NCBI RefSeq assembly: GCF_000733125.1
Contig: NZ_JPHU01000005.1
Coordinates: forward strand, 1 to 64,000
DNA: 64,000 nucleotides
Direction: 5' to 3'
Source of the DNA: Parvularcula oceani
GTDB lineage: Bacteria > Pseudomonadota > Alphaproteobacteria > Caulobacterales > Parvularculaceae
Under the pieces are notes generated by a model. That model was not told the DNA's origin, did no database searches, and saw only the letters and a program-made list of their open reading frames with translations. This document shows positions 49,082 through 59,628 of the stretch, piece after piece (the first letter of the stretch is position 1; the number at the start of each line of letters is the position of its first letter). A program made the translations under genes and the position numbers.

Positions 49082-50995
49082 TCAGGCGCGCGCGTCCGCC
49101 GAGCTCGCCTCCGCGTCGAACAGGGCGCTCGCGCAGGCTGCGATATGCTCGGCCGTCAGCCCGGCCTCCTCGTACATCTCCCTGGGGCCGGCCTGATCCT
49201 GATAGCGGTCGGGAAGCGTCAGGGTCCGGATCTTCAGCCCGCTATCGAGCCGCCCCTCGCGGGAGAGGTAGTGGAGGACGAAAGCGCCGAAGCCGCCGAC
49301 CGACCCCTCCTCGACCGTCAGCAGGACCTCGTGCTCGGCCGCGAGGCGGCGGACGAGATCCTCGTCGAGCGGCTTGGCGAAACGCGCATCGGCGACCGTG
49401 GTGCTCAGCCCCTTCGCGGCGAGCAGCTCGGAGGCGCGCAGGCACTCGTTCAGGCGCCCGCCAAAGGAGAGGAGCGCGACGGAGGTGCCTTCCTTGAGGA
49501 CGCGCCCCTTGCCGATCTCGAGGAATTGCGGCGTCTCCGGCATGTCGACGCCGATCCCCTCGCCGCGCGGGAAGCGGAAGGCGATGGGATGCTCGTCATA
49601 GGCCGCCGCCGTATGCGTCATATGGACGAGTTCGGCCTCATCGCCCGCCGCCATCAGCACCATATTGGGCAGGCAGCCGAGAAACGCCGTGTCATAGGCG
49701 CCCGCATGGGTCGCGCCGTCCGCGCCGACGAGGCCCGCCCGGTCGAGCGCGAAGCGCACGGGCAGGTTCTGGAGCGCGACATCGTGGACGACCGAATCAT
49801 AAGCCCTTTGCAGGAAGGTCGAATAGATCGCGGCGAAGGGAACCATGCCCTCGGCGGCGAGCCCGCCCGCGAAGGTCACCGCGTGCTGCTCGGCGATGCC
49901 GACATCGAAGCAGCGGTCGGGGAATTCCTTCATGAACTTGTCGAGGCCCGTGCCCGCCGGCATGGCGGCGGTGATGCCCACCACCTTGGAATCGCGCTTC
50001 GCCTCCGCGATCAGCTGATTGCCGAAGACGGAGGTGTAGGACGGCGCGTTGGGCTTGGCCTTGTGCTGCTTGCCCGAGACCACGTCGAACTTGGCGACGC
50101 CGTGATATTTGTCGCCGGAGGCCTCGGCGAATTCGTAGCCCTTGCCCTTCTGGGTGACGACATGGACCAGGACCGGGCCATCCGTCATCTCACGGACATT
50201 CTCCAGAACCGGAATCAGGTGCTCGAGATTATGCCCGTCGATCGGGCCGACATAATAGAAGCCCATCTCCTCGAAGAGCGTGCCGCCCGTGACCATGCCG
50301 CGGCCGAATTCCTCGGCCTTGGCCGCCGCGTTGTGCAGGCGCTTGGGCAGGCGCTTGGCGAGCTGCTTGGCGAGGTTCCGGAAGCCGTGATAGCTGTCCG
50401 AGCTGGCCGCGCGGGCGAGATAGGCCGACATCGCGCCGACCGGCGGGGCGATCGACATGTCGTTGTCGTTAAGGATGACCGTCAGCTGCTTGCCGCGGTC
50501 GCCGGCATTGTTCATCGCCTCATAGGCCATGCCGGCGGACATCGACCCGTCGCCGATCACCGCGACGATGCGGTTGTCCTCGCCCTTGAGGTCGCGCGCC
50601 ACGGCCATGCCGAGCGCAGCGGAGATCGAGGTCGCCGCATGGGCCGCGCCGAAGGGGTCGTACTCGCTCTCGGAACGCTTGGTGAAGCCGGAAAGGCCGT
50701 CCTTCTGGCGCAGCGTGCGGATGCGGTCGCGCCGGCCGGTCAGGATCTTGTGGGGGTAGCACTGGTGGCCGACATCCCAGATCAGCTTGTCCTTCGGAGT
50801 GTCGAAGACATAGTGGATCGCCGTCGTCAGCTCCACGACGCCGAGGCCGGAGCCAAGGTGGCCGCCGGTGACGGAAACGGCATCGATCACCTCCGCACGC
50901 AGCTCGTCGGAGAGCTGGCGCAGCTGCTCTGGCTCGAGCTTGCGGAGGTCGGCGGGTGTCCGGACAGTGTCCAGGAGCGGCGTATCTACGGTCAT
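49082..50995 (-). CDS. dxs: 1-deoxy-D-xylulose-5-phosphate synthase
   Basis: First step of the MEP isoprenoid pathway (pyruvate plus glyceraldehyde-3-P). 637 residues. TPP-binding motif [19 protein letters not shown], the [10 protein letters not shown] start region, [32 protein letters not shown]-type sequence (here [17 protein letters not shown]) and C-terminal transketolase domain. The stop lies close to the tlyA start. No cofactor riboswitch was seen in the 100-bp upstream gap. Confidence 0.96.
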   Translation of the reverse strand: MTVDTPLLDTVRTPADLRKLEPEQLRQLSDELRAEVIDAVSVTGGHLGSGLGVVELTTAIHYVFDTPKDKLIWDVGHQCYPHKILTGRRDRIRTLRQKDGLSGFTKRSESEYDPFGAAHAATSISAALGMAVARDLKGEDNRIVAVIGDGSMSAGMAYEAMNNAGDRGKQLTVILNDNDMSIAPPVGAMSAYLARAASSDSYHGFRNLAKQLAKRLPKRLHNAAAKAEEFGRGMVTGGTLFEEMGFYYVGPIDGHNLEHLIPVLENVREMTDGPVLVHVVTQKGKGYEFAEASGDKYHGVAKFDVVSGKQHKAKPNAPSYTSVFGNQLIAEAKRDSKVVGITAAMPAGTGLDKFMKEFPDRCFDVGIAEQHAVTFAGGLAAEGMVPFAAIYSTFLQRAYDSVVHDVALQNLPVRFALDRAGLVGADGATHAGAYDTAFLGCLPNMVLMAAGDEAELVHMTHTAAAYDEHPIAFRFPRGEGIGVDMPETPQFLEIGKGRVLKEGTSVALLSFGGRLNECLRASELLAAKGLSTTVADARFAKPLDEDLVRRLAAEHEVLLTVEEGSVGGFGAFVLHYLSREGRLDSGLKIRTLTLPDRYQDQAGPREMYEEAGLTAEHIAACASALFDAEASSADARA

Positions 50996-51098
50996 GACGG
51001 CCCTGATAGCGTGAACGGGAACCTTAAGGCCAGACGAGCGATCAGGCCCGGCCGGTTCGGGCCTGCGCGTAAAGGTCGCGGGGGCCGAAGGGAAAGCC

Positions 51099-52217
51099 TT
51101 ATGCCGCCTGCTCGCTGCGCTGCTTTTCCATCACGCCGTCCCAAAGCGTTGTCAGTTTCGTGATGTGCTTGCTGACATTCGATTTCTCCGCCTGCTCGAA
51201 GCCGGCTTCGCGAATCTCGTCCGGCACGGGCTGGCTGACGATCTTCTGCGCCTCCTCGATCGTGTCGAAGAGGAAGCCGGCATCGCCGATATACTCTTTC
51301 AGGTCGGGACGGATATTGGCCATGCACACCCCGACGCCCGAGGCCTGCGCCTCTGCGATCGCCATCGGCCAGCCGACCGTGGGGAAGCGGAAGTCGGCCG
51401 TATAGACCAGCCATTCGTGCTTCTTGTACTCGGGCGGCATCTGCTCGGGCTCGAGAAGCTCGTTGAAGGTGACGGGCGAGCCCTTCTCGCGGTTCAGCGC
51501 CGCCAGCTCCTCGCTGTGATAGCCGACCGGATAGATCGTGAAGTCCCGCTCGGGCATGCGCGCGGCGAGCTCGATGAACTGGTCCATCCGCTTCTTCGGC
51601 GTGACGACGCCCGTATTCATGATGCCCTTGCCGTTCGGTCCGCGATCGCGGAACCGGTCGACCGCGACCACCGGGAAGCAGTCGATGATCTTGTCGCCGG
51701 GAATGCCTTCGCGCTCCAGCCAGGGCCGCTGGAAGGGAAAGCCGAGGATTCCTAGGCAGTAGTTCCAGTCGAGAAAGGTCAGCTGCCGCTGGATCCGCCC
51801 CTTGGTATGGGCCATCGGATCGGGCCGCCGGACGAGGCGCCGCACCGTCTGCTCGATGCCGCCGCGCGGCATGAGGGGGATCATGTCGAAGGAATGCGAA
51901 CGGACCGTATAGGGCACGTCCAGGCGCCGCGCGATCTCGGCCACCTTTTCGAGCCCGAAGAAATAATGCGTGTGGATGACGTCAGGCTTGAAATCCTGCC
52001 CGAACGCCACCGCCTGATCGACGGATTCCATCGACGTGTAGGGATGATGGTTCTCGTAGGGGCGATTGGCCGGCTTCATCGACAGGATGGCGAGTTCATA
52101 CTCGTCGCCGAGCGCCTCGATCTCGGCCTTCACATAGGTCTGCGAGAGCTGGGGAAACTCCCGCACGATATAGAGGACGCGCGTCTTGCGCGCAGCGTTC
52201 TCGTCGCCTCTCGCCAT
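51099..52217 (-). CDS. glycosyltransferase (GT4-like)
   Basis: 372 residues from ATG 52217 ([20 protein letters not shown]). Start of a GT-B N-domain: [27 protein letters not shown] and RSHSFDM sit mid-domain, while [17 protein letters not shown] is the usual nucleotide-sugar binding patch. It probably transfers a sugar to a lipid or polysaccharide at the inner-membrane face; substrate unknown. It sits between xseB and dxs with about 100-bp gaps on each side. Confidence 0.8.
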   Translation of the reverse strand: MARGDENAARKTRVLYIVREFPQLSQTYVKAEIEALGDEYELAILSMKPANRPYENHHPYTSMESVDQAVAFGQDFKPDVIHTHYFFGLEKVAEIARRLDVPYTVRSHSFDMIPLMPRGGIEQTVRRLVRRPDPMAHTKGRIQRQLTFLDWNYCLGILGFPFQRPWLEREGIPGDKIIDCFPVVAVDRFRDRGPNGKGIMNTGVVTPKKRMDQFIELAARMPERDFTIYPVGYHSEELAALNREKGSPVTFNELLEPEQMPPEYKKHEWLVYTADFRFPTVGWPMAIAEAQASGVGVCMANIRPDLKEYIGDAGFLFDTIEEAQKIVSQPVPDEIREAGFEQAEKSNVSKHITKLTTLWDGVMEKQRSEQAA

Positions 52218-52316
52218 GGATGTCCCTCGTCTCGTCAAGCAACGCAGTCGGTTGCCATGAGCAAGAACCGAACCAGCCCCGTGAGTCAAATGCGCAGCGA
52301 AGGCGGCGGCGTCCGC

Positions 52317-52556
52317 TTACTCGAAGCTCGCGGCCTGCGCGGAGGGCTCGCCGCCCGAATCGAGAACGATCTTTTCGATCTTCTCGCGCGCGGCCTTCAG
52401 GGTCGATTCGCAATGCGCCTTGAGGGCGGCGCCGCGCTCATAGAGCGAGATCGATTCCTCGAGCGCCACCTGCCCGCTCTCGAGCTTGCCGATGATCTGT
52501 TCGAGTTCGGCCAAGGCCGCTTCGAAGCTCAGCTTTTTCACGTCACTCATATTCAC
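52317..52556 (-). CDS. xseB: exodeoxyribonuclease VII small subunit
   Basis: 79 residues, coiled-coil helical protein. The XseB signature is [20 protein letters not shown] followed by [20 protein letters not shown]. It joins XseA to form exonuclease VII. Its ATG overlaps the histidine phosphatase stop by 4 nt. Downstream lies the glycosyltransferase gene and not ispA as in many relatives. Confidence 0.93.
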   Translation of the reverse strand: MNMSDVKKLSFEAALAELEQIIGKLESGQVALEESISLYERGAALKAHCESTLKAAREKIEKIVLDSGGEPSAQAASFE

Positions 52557-53200
52557 TCCGCGGCGGCTTGGGTGCGCGCCAGAGGCTCCATCGTGTCCTG
52601 CGAGATGTTCTCGGTTTCGGCCACGACCTGCTTGTAGGCGCGGTAGGACCAGTATTCGTTCTCGCCCTCATGGACGACCCGCTCCCATCCCCGGCGCCGG
52701 ATATGGCGGTCGAACATCCAGTTCAAATAGCCGTGAGCGCAGAGCAGCACGTCCTGCCCCTCCGCCGCTTCGGCGATCAGCTTGTCCGCGATCCGCCGCA
52801 CCCGCCCCCGCGCCTTGCGATGGCTTTCGGTGTCACCCGGCGAATAGCCGATGAACCAGAAGGCCCGGCTGATCCGGCCCCAGGCGGTCGGGCTGAGCTT
52901 GATGAAGGGCACGGGCGGCGGGGGCAGCGGCGCTTCGACGAAGAGCGCGTTGCGCGGCACGATCCGCGCGCCGTCCACGATCCTGTCGGCGGTCTCGATG
53001 GCGCGCGGGAGCGTCGAGCACAGAACGATCCCGCATTCGGAGGCCAGATCGACGAGCGAGGCCGGCGGCTCCTGCCCCGGGGCGAGGCCGCTTTCGTCAT
53101 AGCGCGCCCACCACTGCCCGTATTGCCGGGCCGTGATCTTCACGTCCCGGTTCAGGTTGGGCTTCCCGTGCCGCGCCGTGATGATGCGTCCCGCCATCAT
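52553..53200 (-). CDS. histidine phosphatase family protein
   Basis: 215 residues from ATG 53200 ([15 protein letters not shown]). The RHG motif with the nucleophilic His is at residue 11 (ARHGKPN). A second His is in [11 protein letters not shown]. Family members are phosphoglycerate mutase-like phosphatases, and the substrate cannot be inferred. It overlaps xseB by 4 nt and lies 23 nt after the histone deacetylase-family stop. Confidence 0.87.
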   Translation of the reverse strand: MMAGRIITARHGKPNLNRDVKITARQYGQWWARYDESGLAPGQEPPASLVDLASECGIVLCSTLPRAIETADRIVDGARIVPRNALFVEAPLPPPPVPFIKLSPTAWGRISRAFWFIGYSPGDTESHRKARGRVRRIADKLIAEAAEGQDVLLCAHGYLNWMFDRHIRRRGWERVVHEGENEYWSYRAYKQVVAETENISQDTMEPLARTQAAAE

Positions 53201-53223
53201 GTCCGGGTCTAGCGAGGCCGAGC

Positions 53224-54150
53224 CTATCTCGCCAGCCTTTTGACGTGGCAGGCGACGCTTCGTTCCAGGGCGCCGAGATCGTAGCCGCCCTCGAGAAGAG
53301 AAACGATCCGGCCGCCGCACTGCGAATCGGCGAGAGCGCGTATCTCCGCCGTGATCCATTCGAAATCGTCCTCGACCAGTTGCAGATTGGCCAGTGGATC
53401 CGCCGCATGCGCATCGAAGCCTGCGGAGACGATCAGAAGCTCGGGGCCGAAGGCAGCGATCTGCGGCAGGAGGTCCTCGCCCCATGCCCTGCGGAAGGCA
53501 GCGCCGCCCTCCCCCGCCGCGAGCGTCGCATTGCGCACCGTGCCCGCCGCGCCGCGCTCTGAGGGCTCGCCGGTCCCAGGATAGAGCGGCCATTCATGCG
53601 AGGAGGCGTAGAACATGCCCGGCTCGTCCCAGAGCACGTCCTGCGTGCCGTTCCCGTGATGCACGTCGAAGTCGAGAACGGCGACGCGCCGGAGGCCGTG
53701 CGCCTCCCGCGCGTGAAGGGCTGCCAAAGCCGCATTGGAGAAGAGGCAGAAGCCCATGGCCGCCTCCCGCTCGGCGTGGTGGCCCGGCGGGCGCGAGGCG
53801 ACGAAGGCGCGCTCCGCCTCCCCAGACAGAACCGCGTCGGTGGCAGCGAGCGCGCCGCCTGCACCGCGCAGCGCGGCCTCGAGGCTGTGCGCCCCCATGA
53901 AGGTGTCGGGGTCGAGCTGGACGATGCCGTCTTGCGGCGCGGCCGCCTCGATCCGGGAGACATAGGCCTCGCTGTGCCCGCGCAGCAGCGCGTCCCGCCC
54001 GGCCCGCGGCGCCTCGCGCCGTTCGAGCCCGGCGAGATCGCCGCTGCCGAGCGCCCTGTCCACCGCCGCCATGCGCTCGCTCCGCTCGGCATGGCCCTCG
54101 GGGACCTCGTGCTCGGCGAAGCGGGACGAAGTGAACAGGAGCGTCGTCAT
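53224..54150 (-). CDS. histone deacetylase family protein (acetoin utilisation type)
   Basis: 308 residues. Zn-dependent deacylase features: HEVPEGHAERSERM, RPPGHHAEREAAMGFC (catalytic His pair), VLDFDVHHGNGTQD (Asp/His zinc ligands), ASSHEWPLYPGTG and LLIVSAGFDAHAADPL. Bacterial members deacetylate small acetylated amines or polyamines or proteins. It overlaps proC by 4 nt (ATGA). Confidence 0.92.
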   Translation of the reverse strand: MTTLLFTSSRFAEHEVPEGHAERSERMAAVDRALGSGDLAGLERREAPRAGRDALLRGHSEAYVSRIEAAAPQDGIVQLDPDTFMGAHSLEAALRGAGGALAATDAVLSGEAERAFVASRPPGHHAEREAAMGFCLFSNAALAALHAREAHGLRRVAVLDFDVHHGNGTQDVLWDEPGMFYASSHEWPLYPGTGEPSERGAAGTVRNATLAAGEGGAAFRRAWGEDLLPQIAAFGPELLIVSAGFDAHAADPLANLQLVEDDFEWITAEIRALADSQCGGRIVSLLEGGYDLGALERSVACHVKRLAR

Positions 54151-54983
54151 TTGCTCTCGTCGCCGGCCAGTTCGCGTGCCCGCTTATAGGCGTTGGCGAC
54201 CGCTTCCTCGGTGAGCGGCTTCAGCCCGCGGCTGTCCTCGTTGAGGATGTCGAGCGCGGCCTGCGTCGTGCCGTTCGGGCTCGTCACCGCGCGGCGCAGC
54301 GCCGCCGCCTCGCGCTCGTCCTGCGCGAGGAGGGCGGCGGAGCCGGTGACCGAGGCCTCGGCGATCCGGCGCGCATCCGCGGGCGCGACGCCGCGCGCTT
54401 CGGCAGCCTGCTGAAGCGCCTCCGCGAGAAGGAAGACATAGGCCGGAGAGCAGCCCGTCACGCCCATGACTTGGTCGAGGTGATCCTCGCCCTCGCACCA
54501 ATAGGTCTCGCCCGCGGCCGCCATCAGCGTGCTCGCCGCGTCCTTGTCGCCGTCCTCGAGGCCGCCCGCCTCGCAAAGCAGCGTGACGCCCTGGCGGATC
54601 GAGGCGGGCAGGTTCGGCATGGTGCGCACGACCCGCGCGCTCGGCGCCTTTTCCTTGAGGAGGTCGGCGATGGTCTTGATCGTCGTGCCGGCGGCGACGG
54701 AGACGAAGAGCGTCTCGTTCATGTCCTGCCATTCGAGCTTGGGCAGCACGGCCGGGAACATTTGCGGCTTCACCGCCAGGACGCAGACGCCGTAGCCTTT
54801 GTCTTCGGGCGGGTTCAGCGCGATGCCGTGCTTGTCGCACAGCGCCTCGATCTTTTCGGGCGGATTGGGATCGACCACGGCCGAGCGGGCCGTGTCGAGA
54901 ATGCCGCTGGCGACCCAGGATTCGAACAGGGCGCCGCCCATGGAGCCGGCGCCGACGAGAAGTACGGAGAGCTGTTGTGTCAT
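54147..54983 (-). CDS. proC: pyrroline-5-carboxylate reductase
   Basis: Last step of proline synthesis. 278 residues. NADPH site LLVGAGSMGGALFESW, VVDPNPPEK, LAVKPQMFPAVLPKL, VRTMPNLPASIRQGVTLL, and the C-terminal helical domain TGCSPAYVFLLAEAL with VTSPNGTTQAALDIL. Intact, and first gene of the minus-strand cluster that continues through the deacetylase. Confidence 0.95.
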   Translation of the reverse strand: MTQQLSVLLVGAGSMGGALFESWVASGILDTARSAVVDPNPPEKIEALCDKHGIALNPPEDKGYGVCVLAVKPQMFPAVLPKLEWQDMNETLFVSVAAGTTIKTIADLLKEKAPSARVVRTMPNLPASIRQGVTLLCEAGGLEDGDKDAASTLMAAAGETYWCEGEDHLDQVMGVTGCSPAYVFLLAEALQQAAEARGVAPADARRIAEASVTGSAALLAQDEREAAALRRAVTSPNGTTQAALDILNEDSRGLKPLTEEAVANAYKRARELAGDESK

Positions 54984-55038
54984 GCCGGCGGCTTAACCCC
55001 CGGCACCCCGCGCTGCCAACAGCGCGGAGCGGTCACGA

Positions 55039-55542
55039 TCAGGCGTTGCCGACGGTCTCCAGGATCGAGGCCTCGAGCGCCTCCTCGGCCGTCTTCCCGC
55101 CCCAGACGACATAGTTGAAGGCCGGATAGAACTTCTCGAAGGCTTCCATCGCGCCGCGCAGGAGAATCTCCGCCTGGCTCGAATCCATGGTCTGCCCCTC
55201 GGGCAGCACGGCGCCATTGCGGTAGATCAGGCCCTGATCCTGGTCCCACAGGTCGAAATGCCCCAGCCACAGCCGCTCATTGATGAGCGCGAGGAGCTTG
55301 TGCACCTCGCCGCGCATGGCGGCGGGAACCCGCATCTCGAGCGGCGCGCCGATCTGGAGCACCTGCGCCTCCGCGCGCCAGGCGAACCACATCGAGACGT
55401 CGCGCCAGGACCCGCTCAGATTGACGTGCAGCTCCGTATCCGAAGCCCGGACGGCATCGAGATCGGAAAGCCGGGCGATCGCCTCGATCGTCTCGATCGG
55501 GTTCGCAGGCACGGCGTAGGTATCGTGGAAGGGCAGTTCCAT
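55039..55542 (-). CDS. YbjN domain-containing protein
   Basis: 167 residues from ATG 55542 (MELPFHDTYAVPANPIET). YbjN (sensory transduction regulator) fold, with DLDAVRASDTELHVNLSGSW, ALINERLWLGHFDLWDQDQGLIYRNG and EKFYPAFNYVVWGGKTAEEAL. Cytosolic, with no signal. Family members affect stress and motility in E. coli, but mechanism is unknown. The upstream 45-codon extension overlaps likely promoter sequence and is not used. Confidence 0.83.
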   Translation of the reverse strand: MELPFHDTYAVPANPIETIEAIARLSDLDAVRASDTELHVNLSGSWRDVSMWFAWRAEAQVLQIGAPLEMRVPAAMRGEVHKLLALINERLWLGHFDLWDQDQGLIYRNGAVLPEGQTMDSSQAEILLRGAMEAFEKFYPAFNYVVWGGKTAEEALEASILETVGNA

Positions 55543-55750
55543 AGAGAGGCGGCTTTCAACGCTTGTGACGCTCGGTGCGTCTCGACACAAGATATAGGGG
55601 GCTGATTTGCCGCTGTCGCCAAGCGCGAAGGCGCATTCTGTGAACAAGTCGTATCCAGCCAAAGAATTTTCGCACATCGCGCCGGACTGAGTCCTGCGGG
55701 CAACAAAAGCCGCCGATCCGTGAATCCCGCTGCTACGCGATGTGGAAAAC

Positions 55751-55990
55751 TCAGCGCGCCTTGAGCGCCTCGACCTCCTCGCGGAGCCGCTCCACCTCGT
55801 CCAGCGCCTTCACCGCCATCTCCTTGACCGCCTCGAACTCTTCGCGCGGAACGAGATCCTGATCGGCGAGGAAGCGTTGCAGAGAGCTGTGCAGGACGGT
55901 CTCGGCCTCGCGGCGGACGCCGTCGGCGGCACCGGCGGCCTCGGCGATGGCGCGGGCCAGGCCGTCGAAGAGCGGGTTCTTGGTCTGCAT
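55751..55990 (-). CDS. ubiK: UbiK/BMFP-family accessory protein
   Basis: 79 residues from ATG 55990 (MQTKNPLFDGLARAIAEAAG). Membrane-fusogenic BMFP features: N-terminal amphipathic helix, DQDLVPREEFEAVKEMAVKA and a C-terminal coiled coil (LDEVERLREEVEALKAR). In E. coli UbiK assists ubiquinone synthesis. The longer start at 56017 would add nine residues with no benefit. It lies downstream of the PaiB-like gene. Confidence 0.82.
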   Translation of the reverse strand: MQTKNPLFDGLARAIAEAAGAADGVRREAETVLHSSLQRFLADQDLVPREEFEAVKEMAVKALDEVERLREEVEALKAR

Positions 55991-56017
55991 GAAGGGGTCT
56001 CCTTTGTCGGTCTTCAT

Positions 56018-56668
56018 CTAGGGATCGTTTCCCTCTTCCGGCAGGACGCGTGACCGCATGACGCCGGCCACGGCAAGTCCCCGGCCCGTTCCCTCGGATT
56101 CGAGCCCCGCGGCCACGCCGGCGCGATCGGCCTCGGGGTGATCCTGGCTCATCTTCCAGACGCCCTCTATCGCGGTCACTTCGAGGCGGACACCCATGAT
56201 CTCGGGCAGCAGGTCCTCGACATGATCGCGCGAGGCCTCCTTCAGGCGCCACGGATCGGGACGGTCCACCTCGTTTGCTTCGACCAGTTCGGTCAGGTGG
56301 CGCAGCAGCCAGCCCCGCTCGCCGATCAGACGCGGGAAGCCGCGCGCCTCCACCGCGACATAGTTCCATGTCGGCAGGACGCGGCCATCCTCCCGCGCGG
56401 GATACCAGCGCGGATGAACATAGGCGTGCGGGCCGCGGAAGATCGCGAGCGCCTCGGCGCCGTCGGCGAAGGCTCCGCGAATCGGATTGGCGCGGGCGAA
56501 GTGCCCCTCGATGACGATGCGGCCGCCATCCTCCTTCGGAATCAGCGGGATATGCGCCGCGAGCGGGCGCCCGTCCCGGCAGGCGACGAGCGTGGCGAAG
56601 CGGATCGACCGCGCCGCATCCAATAGGACGTCCCGCTGCGTCTCGACGTAGGGGCTGGGCGCGTGCAT
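56018..56668 (-). CDS. PaiB-like FMN-binding negative transcriptional regulator family protein
   Basis: 216 residues. Split-barrel flavin-binding fold: FATLVACRDGRPLAAHIPL, EGHFARANPIRG, AIFRGPHAYVHPRWY, VLPTWNYVAVEARG. Some relatives are transcriptional repressors and others flavoenzymes or haem-binding. Role here unknown. Divergent from lgt. Confidence 0.85.
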   Translation of the reverse strand: MHAPSPYVETQRDVLLDAARSIRFATLVACRDGRPLAAHIPLIPKEDGGRIVIEGHFARANPIRGAFADGAEALAIFRGPHAYVHPRWYPAREDGRVLPTWNYVAVEARGFPRLIGERGWLLRHLTELVEANEVDRPDPWRLKEASRDHVEDLLPEIMGVRLEVTAIEGVWKMSQDHPEADRAGVAAGLESEGTGRGLAVAGVMRSRVLPEEGNDP

Positions 56669-56755
56669 GGCCGCTCTTCCACCTTTCTTCCGGCGCGGGT
56701 TTGCGCCGCAGGCGACGCTCGGTAAAGCGGGCCTTCGTCCATTCTCCGAACCGGC

Positions 56756-57661
56756 ATGCTCTATCCCGACATCGATCCCGTCCTGATCAGCCTCGGCCCG
56801 CTGCCGATCCGCTGGTATGCGCTGGCCTATCTGGCGGGCGTCGTGCTCGGGGCGGTCTATGTCGGGCGGTTGATCGCCCGGCCCGAGCTCTGGGCGCCGC
56901 CCGGATCATCCCGTCCCGGCCCGCTCGCGCCGCCGATCGACCGGCGCCAGCTCGACGACCTCGTCTCCTGGATCATTCTCGGCGTCATCCTGGGAGGGCG
57001 GATCGGCTTCGTCCTCTTCTACCGGCCGGAGCTTCTGGCCATCCCCTTCGGGGAGTGGTCTCGCCTCTTCGGCATCGTCCCGTTCCCGCCCGCCCTCGCG
57101 ATCTGGGAAGGCGGCATGTCCTTCCACGGGGGCATGCTGGGCGTCGTTATCGTGCTCCTGCTCTTCGCGCGGCGCATCGGCGGGAACGTGTTCCGGATCG
57201 CCGACCTCCTCGCCTGCGCAACGCCGATCGGCCTGTTCTTCGGGAGGCTCGCCAATTTCATCAATGCCGAGCTCTACGGCCGCCCCACCGATGCGCCCTG
57301 GGGTATCGTCTTCCCCGAATATTATGACCAGCGGGCAGAACAATGGGTCTATGCCGCGGACGCCGTGCCGCGCCATCCGAGCCAGCTCTACGAGGCATTC
57401 CTCGAAGGCCTCGTCCTCTTCGTCGTCCTTCGCGTGCTCGTCACCCGCTATCGCGTCCTGCGGCATCCGGGGGCGGCGACCGGCGTGTTCCTCGCGGGCT
57501 ACGGCCTGTCGCGCTTCCTCGTCGAATTCTTCCGACAGCCCGATGCCTATGCCGCGACGCTGGGCTTCCTGACGCGCGGCATGCTCCTGTCCCTGCCGAT
57601 GATCCTGGCCGGCGCCTTCTTCGTCTGGCGCGCCCGCAGAACCCGAGGAGTGCCAGCATGA
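56756..57661 (+). CDS. lgt: prolipoprotein diacylglyceryl transferase
   Basis: Integral inner-membrane enzyme that attaches diacylglyceryl to the lipobox Cys of prelipoproteins, 301 residues, seven membrane segments. Family signature GRLANFINAELYGRPTD (with essential Arg/Asn), the essential His region FHGGMLGVV, and RHPSQLYEAFLEG. Many predicted lipoproteins elsewhere in the window are its substrates. The stop overlaps the midA start (ATGA). Confidence 0.95.
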   Translation: MLYPDIDPVLISLGPLPIRWYALAYLAGVVLGAVYVGRLIARPELWAPPGSSRPGPLAPPIDRRQLDDLVSWIILGVILGGRIGFVLFYRPELLAIPFGEWSRLFGIVPFPPALAIWEGGMSFHGGMLGVVIVLLLFARRIGGNVFRIADLLACATPIGLFFGRLANFINAELYGRPTDAPWGIVFPEYYDQRAEQWVYAADAVPRHPSQLYEAFLEGLVLFVVLRVLVTRYRVLRHPGAATGVFLAGYGLSRFLVEFFRQPDAYAATLGFLTRGMLLSLPMILAGAFFVWRARRTRGVPA

Positions 57662-58806
57662 GCGCGCCCGAACCGGATGACGACGCCCCCACCCCGCTCG
57701 AGGAGCGGCTGATCGCCCTGATCCGCGAGCATGGCCCGATCCGCATCGGCGACTTCATGAGCGACGCGCTCAGCCATCCCCAGCACGGCTATTACGCGAC
57801 GCAGGACCCCTTCGGGCCGCCCAAGAAAGGCCAGCACGGCGGCGACTTCACCACGGCGCCCGAAATCAGCCAGATCTTCGGCGAGCTGGTCGGCGCCTGG
57901 CTCATTCACGCCTGGAGCGAGATCGGCGAGCCTTCGGCCTTCAACCTGGTCGAGCTCGGCCCCGGCCGGGGCACGCTGATGGCCGACATCCTGCGCGTCG
58001 CGAAGATCCGGCCCAAATTCCTCGAGGCGGCCAGCCTCTTCATGGTCGAGAATTCCGGCCGCATGCGCTACCGCCAGCAGCGCACCCTCCACGATACGGG
58101 GATCGAGGCGGTCTGGGCCGATCATCTCAGCGACGTGCCGCCGGGCCCGACGCTCATCATCGGCAACGAGTTCTTCGACTGCCTGCCGATCCGCCAGTTC
58201 GTGCGCACCGCCGAGCGCTCCGAAACCCCGTGGCGGGAGCGGCTCGTGGGCGTCAGCGACGAGGGCGAGCGTCCCCGCCTCTGCTTCGTCCTCGGCGAGG
58301 AGGCGCTGCCCGGCCCCGACGGCGTCCCCCCCGGCGCGATGCCGGAGGCGGTGTTCGAGACCTGCGAGGCGGGCCTGTCCCTCATGGACGAGGTCGCCGA
58401 GCGCCTCTCCGCCTATAAGGGCCGCGCCCTGTTCATCGATTACGGGCATGGGCGCTCTGGCTTCGGCGACACCTTCCAGGCGGTGAAACGGCACAGGAGC
58501 TGGCCCGTCCTCGCCGCGCCGGGCCTCGCCGACGTCACGGCGCATGTCGATTTCGGCGCCCTCGCCCGTCGGGGCAGAGCGCAGGGCGCGCGGGTGGACG
58601 GCCCGGTCCTGCAGCGCGATTTCCTCCTCCGCCTCGGCCTCGAGCAGCGCCTCGCGGCGATCCTCGACGTCGTGAAGGACGACGACACGAAGGCTCTTCT
58701 GCGGTCGGGCGCGGAGCGGCTCGTGGACGCCGATCAGATGGGAGCGCTCTTCAAGGTGATGGCCGTCTCCTCGCCCGGCCTGTCCGAGCCGCCGGGTTTC
58801 TCGTGA
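57658..58806 (+). CDS. SAM-dependent methyltransferase of the MidA/NDUFAF7 family
   Basis: 382 residues from ATG 57658. GPIRIGDFMSDALSHPQHGYY is the conserved start, followed by GDFTTAPEISQIFGELVGAW, NLVELGPGRGTLMADILRV (SAM motif) and GNEFFDCLPIRQFV. The eukaryotic relative NDUFAF7 methylates an arginine of complex I. The bacterial role is thought to be similar but not proven. Overlaps lgt and pgeF (58803-58806). Confidence 0.9.
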   Translation: MSAPEPDDDAPTPLEERLIALIREHGPIRIGDFMSDALSHPQHGYYATQDPFGPPKKGQHGGDFTTAPEISQIFGELVGAWLIHAWSEIGEPSAFNLVELGPGRGTLMADILRVAKIRPKFLEAASLFMVENSGRMRYRQQRTLHDTGIEAVWADHLSDVPPGPTLIIGNEFFDCLPIRQFVRTAERSETPWRERLVGVSDEGERPRLCFVLGEEALPGPDGVPPGAMPEAVFETCEAGLSLMDEVAERLSAYKGRALFIDYGHGRSGFGDTFQAVKRHRSWPVLAAPGLADVTAHVDFGALARRGRAQGARVDGPVLQRDFLLRLGLEQRLAAILDVVKDDDTKALLRSGAERLVDADQMGALFKVMAVSSPGLSEPPGFS

Positions 58807-59573
58807 TCCCGCCGCACCGCAAGGCCGGGGCCCTCGCAGGCGTCCAGCACGGCTTTTTCGGACGCGGAGGCGGCGTGTCCCGCGGCCTCCATGAAAGCCT
58901 CAATTGCGGCGCGGGATCGGATGACGATCCGGCCGCCGTGGCCGAGAACCGCGACAGGGTGCGCCGCGCGCTCGGCGCGGATGCGCTGGTCACTGCCTAT
59001 CAGACTCATTCGGCGAGAGCGCTTTTCGTGACCGAACCCTTCGCAGGCTCGCCGCCGCAGGCCGATGCGCTGGTCACTGACAGACCCGGCCTCGCCCTCG
59101 GCGCACTGGCCGCGGACTGCATGACCGTCCTTCTCTTCGAGCCCCAGGCACGCCTCGTCGGCGCCGTTCATGCGGGCTGGCGCGGCAGCCTTGCCGGGAT
59201 TCTCGAGGCGGCGGTCGCCCTGATCGAGGAGAAGGGCGGCGATGCGGGCCGCCTTCTCTGCGCGATCGGCCCCTGCCTGCGCGCGGAGGCCTTCGAGGTC
59301 GGCGACGATCTCGTCTCCGAAGTAACCGGCGAATATCCGGGCGCCGTCCGGTTCTTCCGTCCCGCCCCTGCGGCGGGCAAGCACCTCTACGACCACGTCG
59401 CCTTCGGCCGCTGGCGGCTCGAGGCGGCGGGCGTCGATCCTGCCGGCATCGCGGATGTCGGCGGCTGCACGCTGACCCGCCCGGATCGCTGGTTCAGCTA
59501 TCGCGCGAGCCGCAGGCAGGGCGCTTCGGATTACGGACGGAACATCTCAGCGATAGCGCTATCAGCCGCTTGA
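58803..59573 (+). CDS. pgeF: PgeF/YfiH laccase-domain protein (polyphenol oxidase family)
   Basis: 256 residues from GTG 58803. Cys/His pattern of the family: [63 protein letters not shown], and [12 protein letters not shown]. Known members are purine nucleoside phosphorylase/adenosine deaminase-like or act in peptidoglycan editing. Coupled to midA. Confidence 0.9.
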   Translation: MIPPHRKAGALAGVQHGFFGRGGGVSRGLHESLNCGAGSDDDPAAVAENRDRVRRALGADALVTAYQTHSARALFVTEPFAGSPPQADALVTDRPGLALGALAADCMTVLLFEPQARLVGAVHAGWRGSLAGILEAAVALIEEKGGDAGRLLCAIGPCLRAEAFEVGDDLVSEVTGEYPGAVRFFRPAPAAGKHLYDHVAFGRWRLEAAGVDPAGIADVGGCTLTRPDRWFSYRASRRQGASDYGRNISAIALSAA

Positions 59574-59628
59574 CTCCTCGCGCCCCCGGACCGCAAAGCC
59601 TCGCGCGGGTGACGATGACGAGGCTTTC

